Positions 33,906 to 44,217 of a stretch of 64,000 nt of DNA are shown here, one piece after another; the stretch's first letter is position 1; every line of letters begins with the position of its first letter. The stretch is from assembly GCF_019578655.1 (NCBI RefSeq), contig NC_063261.1, positions 6,890,446 through 6,954,445 on the forward strand. The letters are read 5' to 3'. The notes under the pieces were generated by a model, which ran no database searches, was not told where the DNA came from, and saw nothing but the letters and a program-made list of their open reading frames with translations. Origin of the DNA: Ricinus communis. Lineage: Eukaryota; Streptophyta; Magnoliopsida; Malpighiales; Euphorbiaceae. The position numbers and the translations under genes are program-made.

Positions 33906-35641
33906 CGCCCAAAGAGCGAAGCTCGACCAAGGTCCTTAAATCCAGCTTGGACACTTGATTCCCAAATAAAGCTAGAGCCTAGAGAGCAATGCTTGACCAG
34001 GGACCTTCCTCCGGCAGTCAAACTTCCACAGCTAAGAGAGTTTTACTTGACCAGGGCAAAATCGAAAAATAATCATTACTACTTGTCTCTGATTATTACC
34101 GGTGCGCACGCGATCCTGATGCAATCCATCAAGTGGCATGTTCTACTGTCGCCTTATCCCAATTTCACAATCATAATATATATAATAACTATAAATAGTA
34201 TAAATACAGGCAAACCCAATTTATTTAATAACATATTGAGAATTTAAAATTTAGTAATCTCGAGTGAAGCAAACATGCATATTATGTTCAATAAAAATAA
34301 TAATATTCAAATGACATTAAATATGATATTAATAATAATGAAAATAAATTTACTAATAAAAATGCTAATAATATTCGTGATAATTATAAATCAGTGATAG
34401 TACTCATAATAACAATGATAATAATTATAATAATTATTAATCAATTAGTATCGTATTTAATTTAGACATGGCAGGGGCACAGTTGAATTATATGACTTTA
34501 ACTCACAGTTTTGCTATGCTCTGCAGTTTGCTCCTACACCTCGGGTGGAGCTGGCTGGATGAATTATCTATTCATAAAAATACTCAGTTAATAAGATATT
34601 ATTAATTTTTCCTAGGCCTACACTCCTAAATCAGAATGCCTAAGGAAATTCAAACTCGCAAATTCCACCGAAAATTTGGTAGAACCTCCTCTAAAATATG
34701 GACGTTTACCCCCCATATAACAGGTCCAGAATCTGCTAGAAACACTTCAAATATTCTGCAATTAATGGAGTCGGGCCACCAAAACTACATTATTTTTTTC
34801 GGACTCCTTAACACACTACAGATCACAATAGTCATACAGATGGTCCGATATAATATCTATTTCAACAACCAACCCACACATAATTTTCTGATATTCAAAC
34901 TAATTCAACACAATCACATCTACCACAAAACAACACATTAATTAATCACACCCGTTAATTGCAACATTTTTATTTAAATAACAATTAATTAAATTAAATT
35001 ATCCAAAATTGATATTTAATAGTAACAATATTCTTTAAGATTATAAAATAATTTCTAAGGTCTAAATAAAATCATACCGAGCCGAAAATCCAAAATTTCG
35101 TGCGTCTAGGAAACTTTCCGGTACTGCCAATAGTGTTGGAATTCAAATTCAGAAGCGCCTACGCGAAGCTTGAGTTGCGAGGAGTCTGAACATGCAAGAG
35201 TTTTGGTTGGAAACTTGCCGGAAGACACCGGATTGAGGTCGAAAAGTCTCAGTTCTGTTGAGGATGCACATAGTTGCTAGTGGAGAAATCATGGCTGGGA
35301 AGCTCGGCTTGGGGGTATCTGGTGGCGGGGAGCTCGATTCCAGTGTCGGACGAGCGATTGGTGGACGGAAGGAGCTAGTTTGGCAACGGGGGAAACTTTT
35401 CTCGTTTGGTCAACGTCGACAGGAGGGGAAATGTAGGAAGGAAGAGAAGCTGGGCGGTGGTGTTGTGGCCGGAGATGGCAAAAGGCAGGGAAGGGAAGAG
35501 AGAAGCGTAAAGGAAGAAGGGAAAGGAGGAGGGGTGGGGGAGAGGAAGGAAAGAAAAAAGGAGGAAAAATTTCCCTTTTTTAATATTTATTTATATTTTT
35601 TTATTATTATTATTATTTATTTATTTTTTTCGGGTATTACA
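33906..35641 (-). repeat. Reverse chromovirus LTR, right piece
   Basis: The LTR ends at 35641, with the minus strand starting TGTAATACCCG. No gene: the plus-strand ORF 35258-35671 is an antisense artefact of a G/A-rich stretch. That stretch (35510-35569) is almost pure purine with a single T. The preceding part, about 34260-34470, is very AT-rich. Confidence 0.7.
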
Positions 35642-35884
35642 TTCTACCCCCTTAGAAAAATTCGTCCTTGAATTTAAAAAAAATACGGCTTACCTCAGGA
35701 TTGGAATAAATCAGGGTAAAAACTCCTTATTTCTTGCTCGGTTTTCCAAGTACACTCCTCTAATGAATGGTTCCGCCACAACACCTTAACCATCAATATA
35801 ACTTTAAAATGTAATTGGTGAACTTGAGTATCCATGATCATAACCGGCTGCTTCTCAAAAGTCAAATCTTCACTTACTTCCACA
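35642..35884 (-). pseudogene. Reverse chromovirus polypurine tract and chromodomain stub
   Basis: The minus-strand frame 35695-35883 ends a pol gene with a chromodomain-like module: VMIMDTQVHQL, MVKVLWRNHS, EECTWKTEQEI. Downstream of its stop the minus strand reads 'aattcaaggacgaat' and a G-rich tract 'aagggggtagaa', then the LTR. This is the standard 3' end of a chromovirus. Everything upstream of the chromodomain has been deleted. Confidence 0.75.
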
Positions 35885-35926
35885 TATTATTATTATTTAT
35901 TATTATTATTTTTTTCAGGTATTACA
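35885..35926 (-). repeat. 42-bp remnant of the chromovirus 5' LTR start
   Basis: The minus strand reads TGTAATACCTGAAAAAAA followed by ATAAT repeats, like the LTR start at 35641. It is fused directly to the chromodomain stub and flanked by ATTAA, the target duplication partner of TTTAA at 10944-10948. Confidence 0.65.
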
Positions 35927-35931
35927 ATTAA

Positions 35932-38149
35932 GCTCTAATAAGGTAGGCTTCTAATGTTTTCTTTATATTCCTTAGCAGCCTTCCAAATGCTTAGTCATCT
36001 TATCAGTTTATTGAGTTATTTGTTCTTTCAAGTATGATAGACTTCTGATGATTGCATGTGTATATATATATAGATAAGATCTTCTACTACTATAGAGGGA
36101 TAAGTAAATCTAAACCATGTTTATGTTCATGAACGCAAAATGAAAACAAAAGTAGTTTCTGATGCACAGGATCCTCTATTTCAAAGGCAAGTGCATAGCA
36201 TACTTCAACCAAAAGCAAAATAAAAAAACTTACAAAATTAGAAGTTTTATCGATAAAACAAACTTACACAGGTTTTAGATTCTTGTAACAAGAAAAGAAA
36301 AGATATCTGAAGGAAGTATAGTGTTTTAGTTTTTTGAAGAAGAAAAATGAAAATGAAATTCTTTCTAAAAACTACAAAGAATAAGCTTAGAGCTTAGAGA
36401 ATGCAATAACTCTACTCTTTGTAATTCCAGAAAGTAACTTTTGCCTCTTCTTACTTCGCTTTCCTCCTTATATAGATGTCTTAGGGTGTTTTTCCCTAGG
36501 GAAGAAGTGGATGCCAACTCAAGGTCACATGGAGAGGAGCCTATCCTTTGATGCTATGGATAGTGGATGTCAGTCCCTGAGTGGAGCAATGCTTGTCTTC
36601 TAGCATCGACAGGAGACATGTTTTAAGAAAGCCTGCAAAGCCTACAAAGATTATGTACAATGGTTTTACTTTTTTCTCCTTTTTTTATTCTTTTTCTTTT
36701 ATTCTTTTTCTTTTACTCATTTTTCTACTTTTTTTAAAGGCTTGTTGGATCTTTAGTCTTTAGAGGCCCATTTAGGTTTTTTAGTCTGATATAAGTCTTA
36801 CAATAGGCTGGTTGGGCCATATATAGTTTTATGAAGTTTTAGAATCCCATTAGACTACATCATGCTTTTAGAAGGTTTTATCAATGGGTGGAAAATTCCT
36901 AAAACATTCAAACTTATTGTTATCTCCCAAACTTATTATTAGTTCAGTTAATGATGATGCTTCAGAATGACTAGATTTTGATTTGTTCTACAATATTTGG
37001 GATATTATTGTAAAGTATTCTTCCTCTGTTTTAACTACTATAGATTTTTGTGCTAGAAATACTGAGGTAGAATGATCTGCCTTCATGCACCCCTGGCTAA
37101 TTAGCCATTGCTTTACAGCTGGGTTTAGGATTTTCTCCACGATATAGAAAGAGTCCTACCATTTTACCCTGAATATTCGAACAAGGGTGATTATACCATA
37201 GTTTTCAGTATAGTCATAGTCCTACTACCCAAGGTAAGAAGAATTTGAATTGAACAGCGGTTAACCTGGATTTTAATTCTGAAGGTTTATAATGGGTTTT
37301 GAAAAGGTCATATAACGCCTTTACTTATGGCAGAAGAATATTAAGCACTAGACCAAAGTAATTCCACCATTGGAAGGTGAACCATAAAAGGAAAATGGAT
37401 TTTAGTTTAGTGTCTAGGTATAAAAGCCAGGAATGGGATTGTTATTTGTTTTGGATGAGAAAGGTGTTAAACCATACCTGCTGGTAATCCTAGTAGTTAT
37501 AAGTTAGGTAGTGGTTGATTTGTTTTGGAAGGAGATAAAGAAGGCTTCAGAGTTTGATAAACCTTTAGAATATGACAAGTGGAATATGTGGGATCAAGTT
37601 TCATGTCTTTATTGATGAAGCGTTTAAATTTTACCCAAGGCGGTATGTTGTAAAATTCCCTTGTAGTAAGGTTCGGGTTTTGAAAGATTCCAAGGTTTAA
37701 AATGCCAACCTTTGGGAACAATTTTTGATATGGCTATTGATGGATTTTTATTGAAAAACCCTTCCTCCATCATAATTATGTTTTAGAATCAAAATACATA
37801 GAATTTTTCCTTTTTGATTGAGGAAGAATAATCTGGATATTTGGAGAAATCATTTTAATAATGTTTTAAGAATCTTCCTGAGAAAGGAGGTTTTGGGAAA
37901 TTTTTTTCTTTAGTTTTGGAAAAATATTGTATTTAGAGATTATATCTGACACCTTTTGCAAAGCTTGCATGAGCTCTGCTTGTTTTGTAAGGCATTCGAG
38001 CCATGTTTGGATTTAATGTTATTTTAGTGAGGAAGAGAAGGCACTAATTTGCGCACCTTCTTCTTTTATGCTTCAATCCATGTAGTTATAGCTTGGGTAG
38101 ATGAATGGGCGTTATATATGGGGTTTTAGCTAGGGCTTTTAGTTTTTTT
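35932..38149 (-). other. Junction and non-coding region of an endogenous caulimovirid
   Basis: The left part (to roughly 36100) probably continues the copia-like LTR; the border with viral sequence is not clear. From about 36.1 to 38.15 kb no coding region is visible. On the minus strand it lies downstream of RNase H and contains a TATA box, which is where caulimovirids keep their genomic promoter. A 60-bp stretch at 37568-37627 recurs at 43835-43895 in the same orientation. Confidence 0.5.
36465..36475 (-). promoter_or_regulatory. TATA box of a candidate pararetroviral promoter
   Basis: The minus strand reads CTATATAAGGA. It is followed within 25 bases by purine-rich 'ggaaagcgaagtaagaag' and then by inverted CTCTAAG/CTTAGAG words that could open a structured leader. 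Placement after the RNase H end and before the likely leader fits a caulimovirid genomic promoter. Inference only. Confidence 0.45.
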
Positions 38150-38620
38150 GGTTTAACTTGAACCATTTTCTTTAGTTTTTTCTCTGAAATTTTGGAGTTA
38201 GAAAATCTAAAACTGAATTATTTTCTTCTTTGATAATTTCTATTTTAAAATCAAAGGCTGAAAGAATAGCTTGCCACTTGACAAAAATTTGTTCTGATGC
38301 AATGTTTTGGACATCTTTTTGTAAAATTTCTTTAGCACATTTACAATCAATGTGGAGTAAAAATTTTTGATTGAGTAAATCACTTGAAATTTTAGGATGC
38401 TCATGACTATGCTCAAAATTTCTTTTTTAATGGTGAAATAATTTTTTTGGTAATCATTCTATTGCACATTAGTGAATTGTATGATGCACTCATGCCCATG
38501 CTGAATTTATTTTTAAGATTCTCCCATATCCTATATCTAAAGCACATGTTTCTACTATTTTTGGTAGAGTAGGGTCTGCTAAATGAAGGCAATGGATTTC
38601 TAAGACTAAGATTTTAATTT
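38150..38620 (-). pseudogene. Endogenous caulimovirid RNase H, decayed
   Basis: At the C-terminal end of the viral polyprotein, about 38235-38285, the minus strand encodes 'KWQAILSAFDFKIE'. This short motif is characteristic of the end of caulimovirid RNase H. Upstream parts are split by stops. It follows directly after the RT region on the minus strand. Confidence 0.65.
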
Positions 38621-39560
38621 TTTGAACTATTTTACCGTGCTTATTTGTCCATGGTGCTGAGTTTTCTTGAGCCTATCATGCAAGGGTTTGGCTACTAGGT
38701 TTATATTAGGACAAAAGTTTATGACATAATTTAAATTCCTTACGAATCTTTGTGATTGCTTTTTATCAAGAATCTTATCAGGGAACTTATTTGCAAATTC
38801 TAGAGATCTCTCTACTAGAGTCACTTTTCCTTGAGTAATATAATGTCCTAAGAACCTTATTCTTGTTTGGAATAATACCGTTTTAGGTTTTGAGACCATC
38901 AGGCCATTCTTCTTTGTTATATAGAAGAAGGTTTCTAAGTATTTAAAGTGTTGTTCTATATACTAAAAATATTAGAACATCGTCAATATAAACTAAGCAA
39001 AATTTTAGATGAGGTTCAAAAATGTGATTCATTATCCTTTGGAATTCAAAGAGGCATTTTTTAAAATCAAAAGGCATCACATTCCATTCCAATTGTCTGA
39101 ATGGTACTGTAAATGCTATTTTGTATCTATCTTCGGGTTTTAGTTGGATCTACCAGAATCCTAATTTCAAGTCAAATTTTGGAAATACAATAGCCTTTTG
39201 GAGCTTTTGTAAAAGGCCTTTTTTCTTAGGAATAGGATACCTAATCCATTTTAATGCCTTGTTTAAGGATTTATAATTTATCACTAATCTAGGAGTTCCC
39301 CTCTTAATTTCTGAGTTTTGTATTACATAAAAGGCTGCATAAGACCAAGGTGACCTTGATTTTGAGATTAAGCCTTTTTGTAACAGTTCATCAATCTCTT
39401 CCCTATAGTGTTATTCTAACTCAGTGTTCATCTAGAGAGGCCTAACTTTGGTAGGGATATTTCTTTCATCAAAATCAATTTCATATGTTAAATCTACCAT
39501 ATGTTGTTTTCTACTCTCAAAAGCATTTGGTAGATCAACACAAATTTTATTGTCGATTTT
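38600..39560 (-). pseudogene. Endogenous caulimovirid reverse transcriptase, decayed
   Basis: Minus-strand RT motifs appear in order: an 'INYKSLN' type motif near 39280, 'FDLK' with the first catalytic Asp near 39170, and YIDD at 38979-38990 with the catalytic Asp pair. Then comes the thumb/connection stretch in frame 38627-38899 (RFLGHY near its start, KFPDKI and QRFVRNLNY farther on). The spacing and motifs are those of caulimovirids rather than Ty3/gypsy. Several stops and frameshifts break it. Petuvirus- or florendovirus-like by gene order; I cannot decide between them. Confidence 0.78.
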
Positions 39561-39879
39561 CTTTTGGAAATCAGAAATTCTCCTTTTCACCAAGTTATTC
39601 TAGAGCTATTTTTCAATTCTATAAAAGGACACATTTTTTTTAAATGAAATAACTCAGTTTCTTTCCTTTTTACCAGTAAATTAATCTTACTTTTATAAAT
39701 AGAACATGCTTTCAAAATGCTGAGATTTCTAGTTTGCGATTTTTCTATGAAGGAAAAATACCTTCTCTTTTTTGGTTTGGAAGTATATACCTTCACAGTT
39801 CATAGACTAGAGAGTTATCGGGTTTATAAATAGTGTCCTAAGATTATATTATAGTGAATATTAGAAACAACGATAAAAT

Positions 39880-40080
39880 TAGTTTTAAATTTGTAGTCTT
39901 TGTTTTCTAAATAAGCTTCAGTTGTATATTTTATATCCATTTTGGAGCTATTCGCTACTAACAATATTCCTTTTATTTTTCCAAAAATTTTCGTGGGACA
40001 AGACTTTCTTTGATACAGCTGAGATCCACTCTTGTATCAAATAAAGCAATTGTGTCTATTCTGAAATCTTTTGAACAAAC
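39880..40080 (-). pseudogene. Endogenous caulimovirid aspartic protease, active site altered
   Basis: The minus strand at 40024-40038 reads DTRVD where the active site D-T/S-G is expected, so the catalytic glycine is replaced. It lies between the coat protein region and RT, as in single-polyprotein caulimovirids. Confidence 0.55.
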
Positions 40081-40416
40081 AAGAGTGATTTTAATCAAAT
40101 ATTTTCTAGAGGTTATTTATTTTAGTATGCAAACAAAATCTTTCGGTATGATTTTATTATTTTCAACGTTTTGGTTTTCTTCACTTTCATCATCCTGTGA
40201 TGTTTCAGAAGATTCATTTTGTTTCGTAAGAAGAAGTTGTATGATTTTACTATCTTCTTCTTGTTTTTGTTTTATTTCACATTTTAATTCTTTAACCTCT
40301 TTCTATAACCTTTAAATGGATGCCATTGGGTTTTTTTTTCCTTCTTTCAAGGGTTTTTGTGAGATCATAGGTGCTAGTTTTAGGTTGAGGTATCTTAGAA
40401 GGATTAAACAGTTTAT

Positions 40417-40710
40417 CTAGATATTCTTTCTGCATTCAGTGTTTTCAATTCGTTTTATAACTTCAAGGACTGTTACTTGATCCTTAGTCAAAATGTTTAT
40501 TTGGTTTTCAGTGTCACTTTGTTCACTACTGGAAACACGATCATCATTTTGGATTTCTTCATTAGAAAATTCTGATGCAGAAGTTTGAAGAAAGAGAGCT
40601 TCGATCTTTGCCAAAGTTTCTTCTTCTAGGTTTAATTCTTATAGTTGTCTTTTGACCCTACAGTACTTTGCATAATGACCCTTTTTTCCACATTTAAAAC
40701 AAGTGATGTC
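40417..40710 (-). pseudogene. Endogenous caulimovirid coat-protein C-terminus with zinc knuckle and linker
   Basis: The minus strand at 40660-40701 encodes an intact CX2CX4HX4C knuckle (CFKCGKKGHYAKYC), the nucleic-acid-binding motif that ends caulimovirid coat proteins. After it, frame 40417-40614 is an acidic, Ser/Glu/Gln-rich linker leading towards the protease. Confidence 0.75.
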
Positions 40711-40914
40711 TTATAGTTTTGGTTTTATAGTTTTCTCGAAAGGTTTTATTCGCTTGGTTCTTCTTTCTGATGTTCTATTTTAATAAGGTTCATTAATCGT
40801 TTGTTTCCTATCAGGGTCGTGTCTTAGTTTCTTGTACCTCTTGTATGATTTTTTATTCTTTCTACCATAATTTCCATAACAATTGTTACTGGGTGTTTTA
40901 ACATTTATGTCAAA

Positions 40915-41640
40915 TTACTGGCAAAAAGATCCAAGTTCCTTTTTGGTCTTCTTCATTTTCCATTTTAAATGTTTTTGAAGTTTTAGATCCTCACATAGTT
41001 TGGGGCCCTCCTTTTGCGTGAAGCTTACTAGTTCTCCATATGTCAGGTTGTTATAGTTGATTCTATGGGTTCCAAAAGTTTCTCTTATCCTATTCTTAAC
41101 CTTTTCTCCTAAAGGGCTGGGGAGCCCTGCTAGGAAATTTTTCCTTCTAAAATGGTTGGTTTGAATCCTTACTAAGCATGACTCTAGTGAGGAAAGTGGT
41201 TTTATACCATTAGGAATCACTTAGTTTTTTACATCTTAAATTCGATAATAATTCTACAATTTTATCTTTAAGATGCGAAGGATCTTTAATGAAATGGAAA
41301 GGAATGAATTAGGGTGTTTACCACATCCTGGATGACCTATCCAAGCTCATCTAGGATCAGATCTCGAATCTCATCTACTTGGACTGCATTTAAGATGTCC
41401 AAGTGTTCTGGTAACGTCAGGTGATGATCCCAATAATCCTTATGCTGTCCTGAAAATCCAAAAGTCAGAAGTTCAACAATAGCTTGATCACTAGCTTCAT
41501 TTTGGATTCTATAGGCATTTGCTGACATAGTCATTTGTTGAAGAAGCCCTAGGATATGATATTCTATTATTCCATCTAGGGTCCATTCATATAGGGTTGT
41601 CTCATTGAATTTTGTTTGATACAAGACAAGAGATTTTTTT
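40915..41640 (-). pseudogene. Endogenous caulimovirid coat protein core, two frames
   Basis: Frame 41337-41624 carries 'YEWTLDGIIEYHILGLLQQM' and a 'GFSGQHKDYWDHHLT' stretch. Frame 40915-41220 carries 'NFLAGLPSPLGEKVKNRI' and LTYGELVSF. Both are typical of petuvirus/florendovirus-like coat proteins. A frameshift and stops separate them (41221-41336). The protein would form the virion shell. Confidence 0.72.
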
Positions 41641-42459
41641 TTCTAATCTTATATTTGGTTGAGCTTGATTATTTGGCCAAGTTATTTTGCTTATATAAGG
41701 TTTATCCATTCTGAAGTCTTCTTCTCTAGAATCATGAGAAGTATAATCTATTTCTTCCAAGCCATTGATCATACTCTGGTTGGTTAGTTGAGGGGTGTCA
41801 AGGACAACTAGGCTTGTAGAATGTGACTATTATTTCCAATTGACCTTTGATGGCTTTAATAAAGTTAGATTTCCTAGATGTCCTTTTGACTTTGTTTTGA
41901 GACTTTATATGGTTTGAAGATGGGGTTCTTAAGGATTTTAATCTCCTTGTTTAACTATAGGAAGGGTCATGCTTTATACAGATTGTTCTATCATATTAAG
42001 ATATTCTCTAATAGTATGCAGATGGGCATTTGTAAAGTTATTTTGCAATATAGTGTTTGTAAAGTTTACATTTGTGTCTTGATTTACAGTTTTATATGGT
42101 GAGGCTTCTACAATTTGATTTAAATAAGATATCTTTATCTGTCCCACAAGAGGGTGAATAGATTCTATTTTTCCATCATTTGTTTCCCAATCTATGGTTA
42201 TAGATTTTGTAAGAGGATTTAAGATTTTAAAAGGGTATTAGATATTTTTTTATGTATATATCTCAAACCAATCAAAAAACAGGATATGTGCTATGTTTTG
42301 AGCAACAAAATTGAAAAATTCATTTTGAATTTTAGATCTCGTCTTTATAAAATGTTTAAAGAACCACAACCTTTTCTCTTTATTTTTTTTAGAATAGAAG
42401 TCTTTATGTAAATATGTTTTATCTATAACAAACTCCTTTTTTGAAACATAGATTTCATT

Positions 42460-43640
42460 TTACATGATTTCATTTAGATTTTCGATTATAGCAGAGGTTG
42501 TAGGTGATGTAGGAGAGTTTTCATCTCTACTAGTGTATACAAGTCTTGGAACTGTGGATCCATAATCTACTTTGTGGAGATCAGTGTTGGGTATGTTTAA
42601 GGTGGAATACCTCAGCTGATCCCTAAATGGTAGATGCATTACTGGTGGTAGATCCAGTTTTATGTTTGAATCTCTCCTTCCATAAGGCAAGTTTATGACC
42701 AAAGGAAGGTTTGATAATCTCCTACATTAATGGTTCTAGAAGTTGAGGCTTGATTAGAAAACCTCAAACTAGTGAACTTTCTATGAAAAGAAAGTCTCAC
42801 ACTGCCATTCAGAATTTGTGTGATGTTTCTAATTTGGCAGTTTGGTTTAGGCGATTCAGAAGGTTCTTCTTCTTTGGGATCTACTACTCCTTCTAAGATT
42901 CATTTGTTTAGAAGGGTTATATCTCTCCATTTTATAGATCTAGGAATTACAATGTTAGATTTTGTAAAATTCGTTATAATAAAGGAGTTTCTCCCTTTTT
43001 AGACTGAACCTTGTGTTTAGTTATAAAGGCTAAAATCATTGCCTTCTAATGGATTTTATATATTAAGGCTACTGAAATTGATCCTTTTAGCCTTTTATAA
43101 TTGGGAGTTTTAATATGCAATATTAAAGATTGCAAAATATTTTTATCATTTAAAGAGATTGTTATGTTTGGATAACATTCAAAAGATATTGGTCCATTAC
43201 ACATACTAGATTCTACTGAACTAAGTAAGGAATCCTAGAAGTTAATGAACCTATTATCCCTAAGGACTTCTAAGATGGCTGTATTTAGACCCTCTTTTGT
43301 TAAAGGTTTAATCCCAACTTGGACCAATCCTATGTGAATGTATTTAAAGTTTTTCTTTGTGAGACTATAAAGACTTTGTAGAGAGAAGTTTTATTATTTG
43401 AAAAGATTTGGATAATTAAGTATCTCTTTCTTTTATTTTAATAGTGAAATCGGTTTTAAAAAGATTGAATCTTGTGGTTTTATAGATCTTTTCTTTATCG
43501 ACTTTCTGTATTTCCTAATCATCAATTTGTTTTTCAGATTCTTCAATTGTACACTCTTCACAATTTATAATCTTATTTTCAGATCCAGTAGAGGGACTTC
43601 AAAAAGAAGTAGATCTACAAAATAATTGATCCATGTTTTA
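42460..43640 (-). pseudogene. Endogenous caulimovirid movement protein region, decayed
   Basis: This is the 5'-most coding part on the minus strand. Around 43130-43200 a 'GPISFECYPNITISL' stretch can be read, like the 30K-family movement proteins of this family. The frame 42460-42702 is the region between movement protein and coat protein. Many stops are present. The role in life would be cell-to-cell transport through plasmodesmata. Confidence 0.6.
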
Positions 43641-44217
43641 AACAATGGTTGTTTTAAGATTAAAAAATGCGAGTTATGAAGGTGATATTATCTAATTTAC
43701 AGCCTATCTCAAGACTTACAATAGAGACCACACTAACTCAAATTGTTTGCTTCCTAACCTCTTAACAGTTACTGTTTAAATTATAAACCAATCTTCTGTA
43801 ATGTACCTCTTTCTCGTGATTAAATACTAGAGAGGAGATATGACAAGTGAAATATATGGGATCAAGTATTGTGTCTTCATTGATGAAGTGTCTTAAAACA
43901 ACCACTATTTAAAACATCAATCAATTATTTTGTAGATCTACTTCTTTTTTGAGTTCCTTTACTGGATTTGAAAATAAGATTGTAAACTCTAAAGAGTATA
44001 TAATTGAGAACTTTGAAAAATAAATCGATGATTGGAAAATCCTGAAAGTCAATAAAGAACAAATCTATAAAACCTCAAGATTTAATCTTTTTAAAATCGA
44101 TTTCACTATTAAAATAGAAGATAAAGATATTCAATTATCCAAACCTTTTGAAATAATAAAACTTCTCTCTGCAAAGTCTTTATAGGCTCACAGAGATAAA
44201 GACTTTAAATACATTCA
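43339..44217. repeat. Inverted repeat of the caulimovirid 5' end
   Basis: 43339-43664 (minus-strand viral sense) is matched by 43895-44217 read in the opposite direction, with scattered substitutions. About 230 bases separate the arms. Each arm holds the first part of the viral reading frame, so two virus fragments stand head to head. The right arm ends within a few bases of the gag sequence of element E (about 44218). Confidence 0.75.

Larger units (their letters stand above)
10949..35926 (-). mobile_element. Reverse-strand chromovirus remnant, host of the nested cluster
   Basis: The left end TGTCACCACCC and the right end GGTATTACA are the two ends of a reverse element. The flanks 10944-10948 (TTTAA) and 35927-35931 (ATTAA) form a 5-bp duplication with one mismatch. 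Its own sequence is 10949-11038, 22506-22981 and 33911-35926; the rest is later insertion. It keeps one LTR of about 2.3 kb (10949-35641 without inserts), a polypurine tract, a chromodomain stub and 42 bp of the other LTR. A deletion removed everything between that LTR start and the chromodomain. Confidence 0.75.

Noticed and set aside
35258..35671. 137-codon plus-strand ORF, Lys/Glu/Gly-rich
   Set aside because: Antisense to a chromovirus LTR; its composition comes from a purine run.
35929..35946. Degenerate tRNA-Met primer site of the caulimovirid on the minus strand
   Set aside because: The match is poor and overlaps the target duplication of the chromovirus; no viral coding start follows it.
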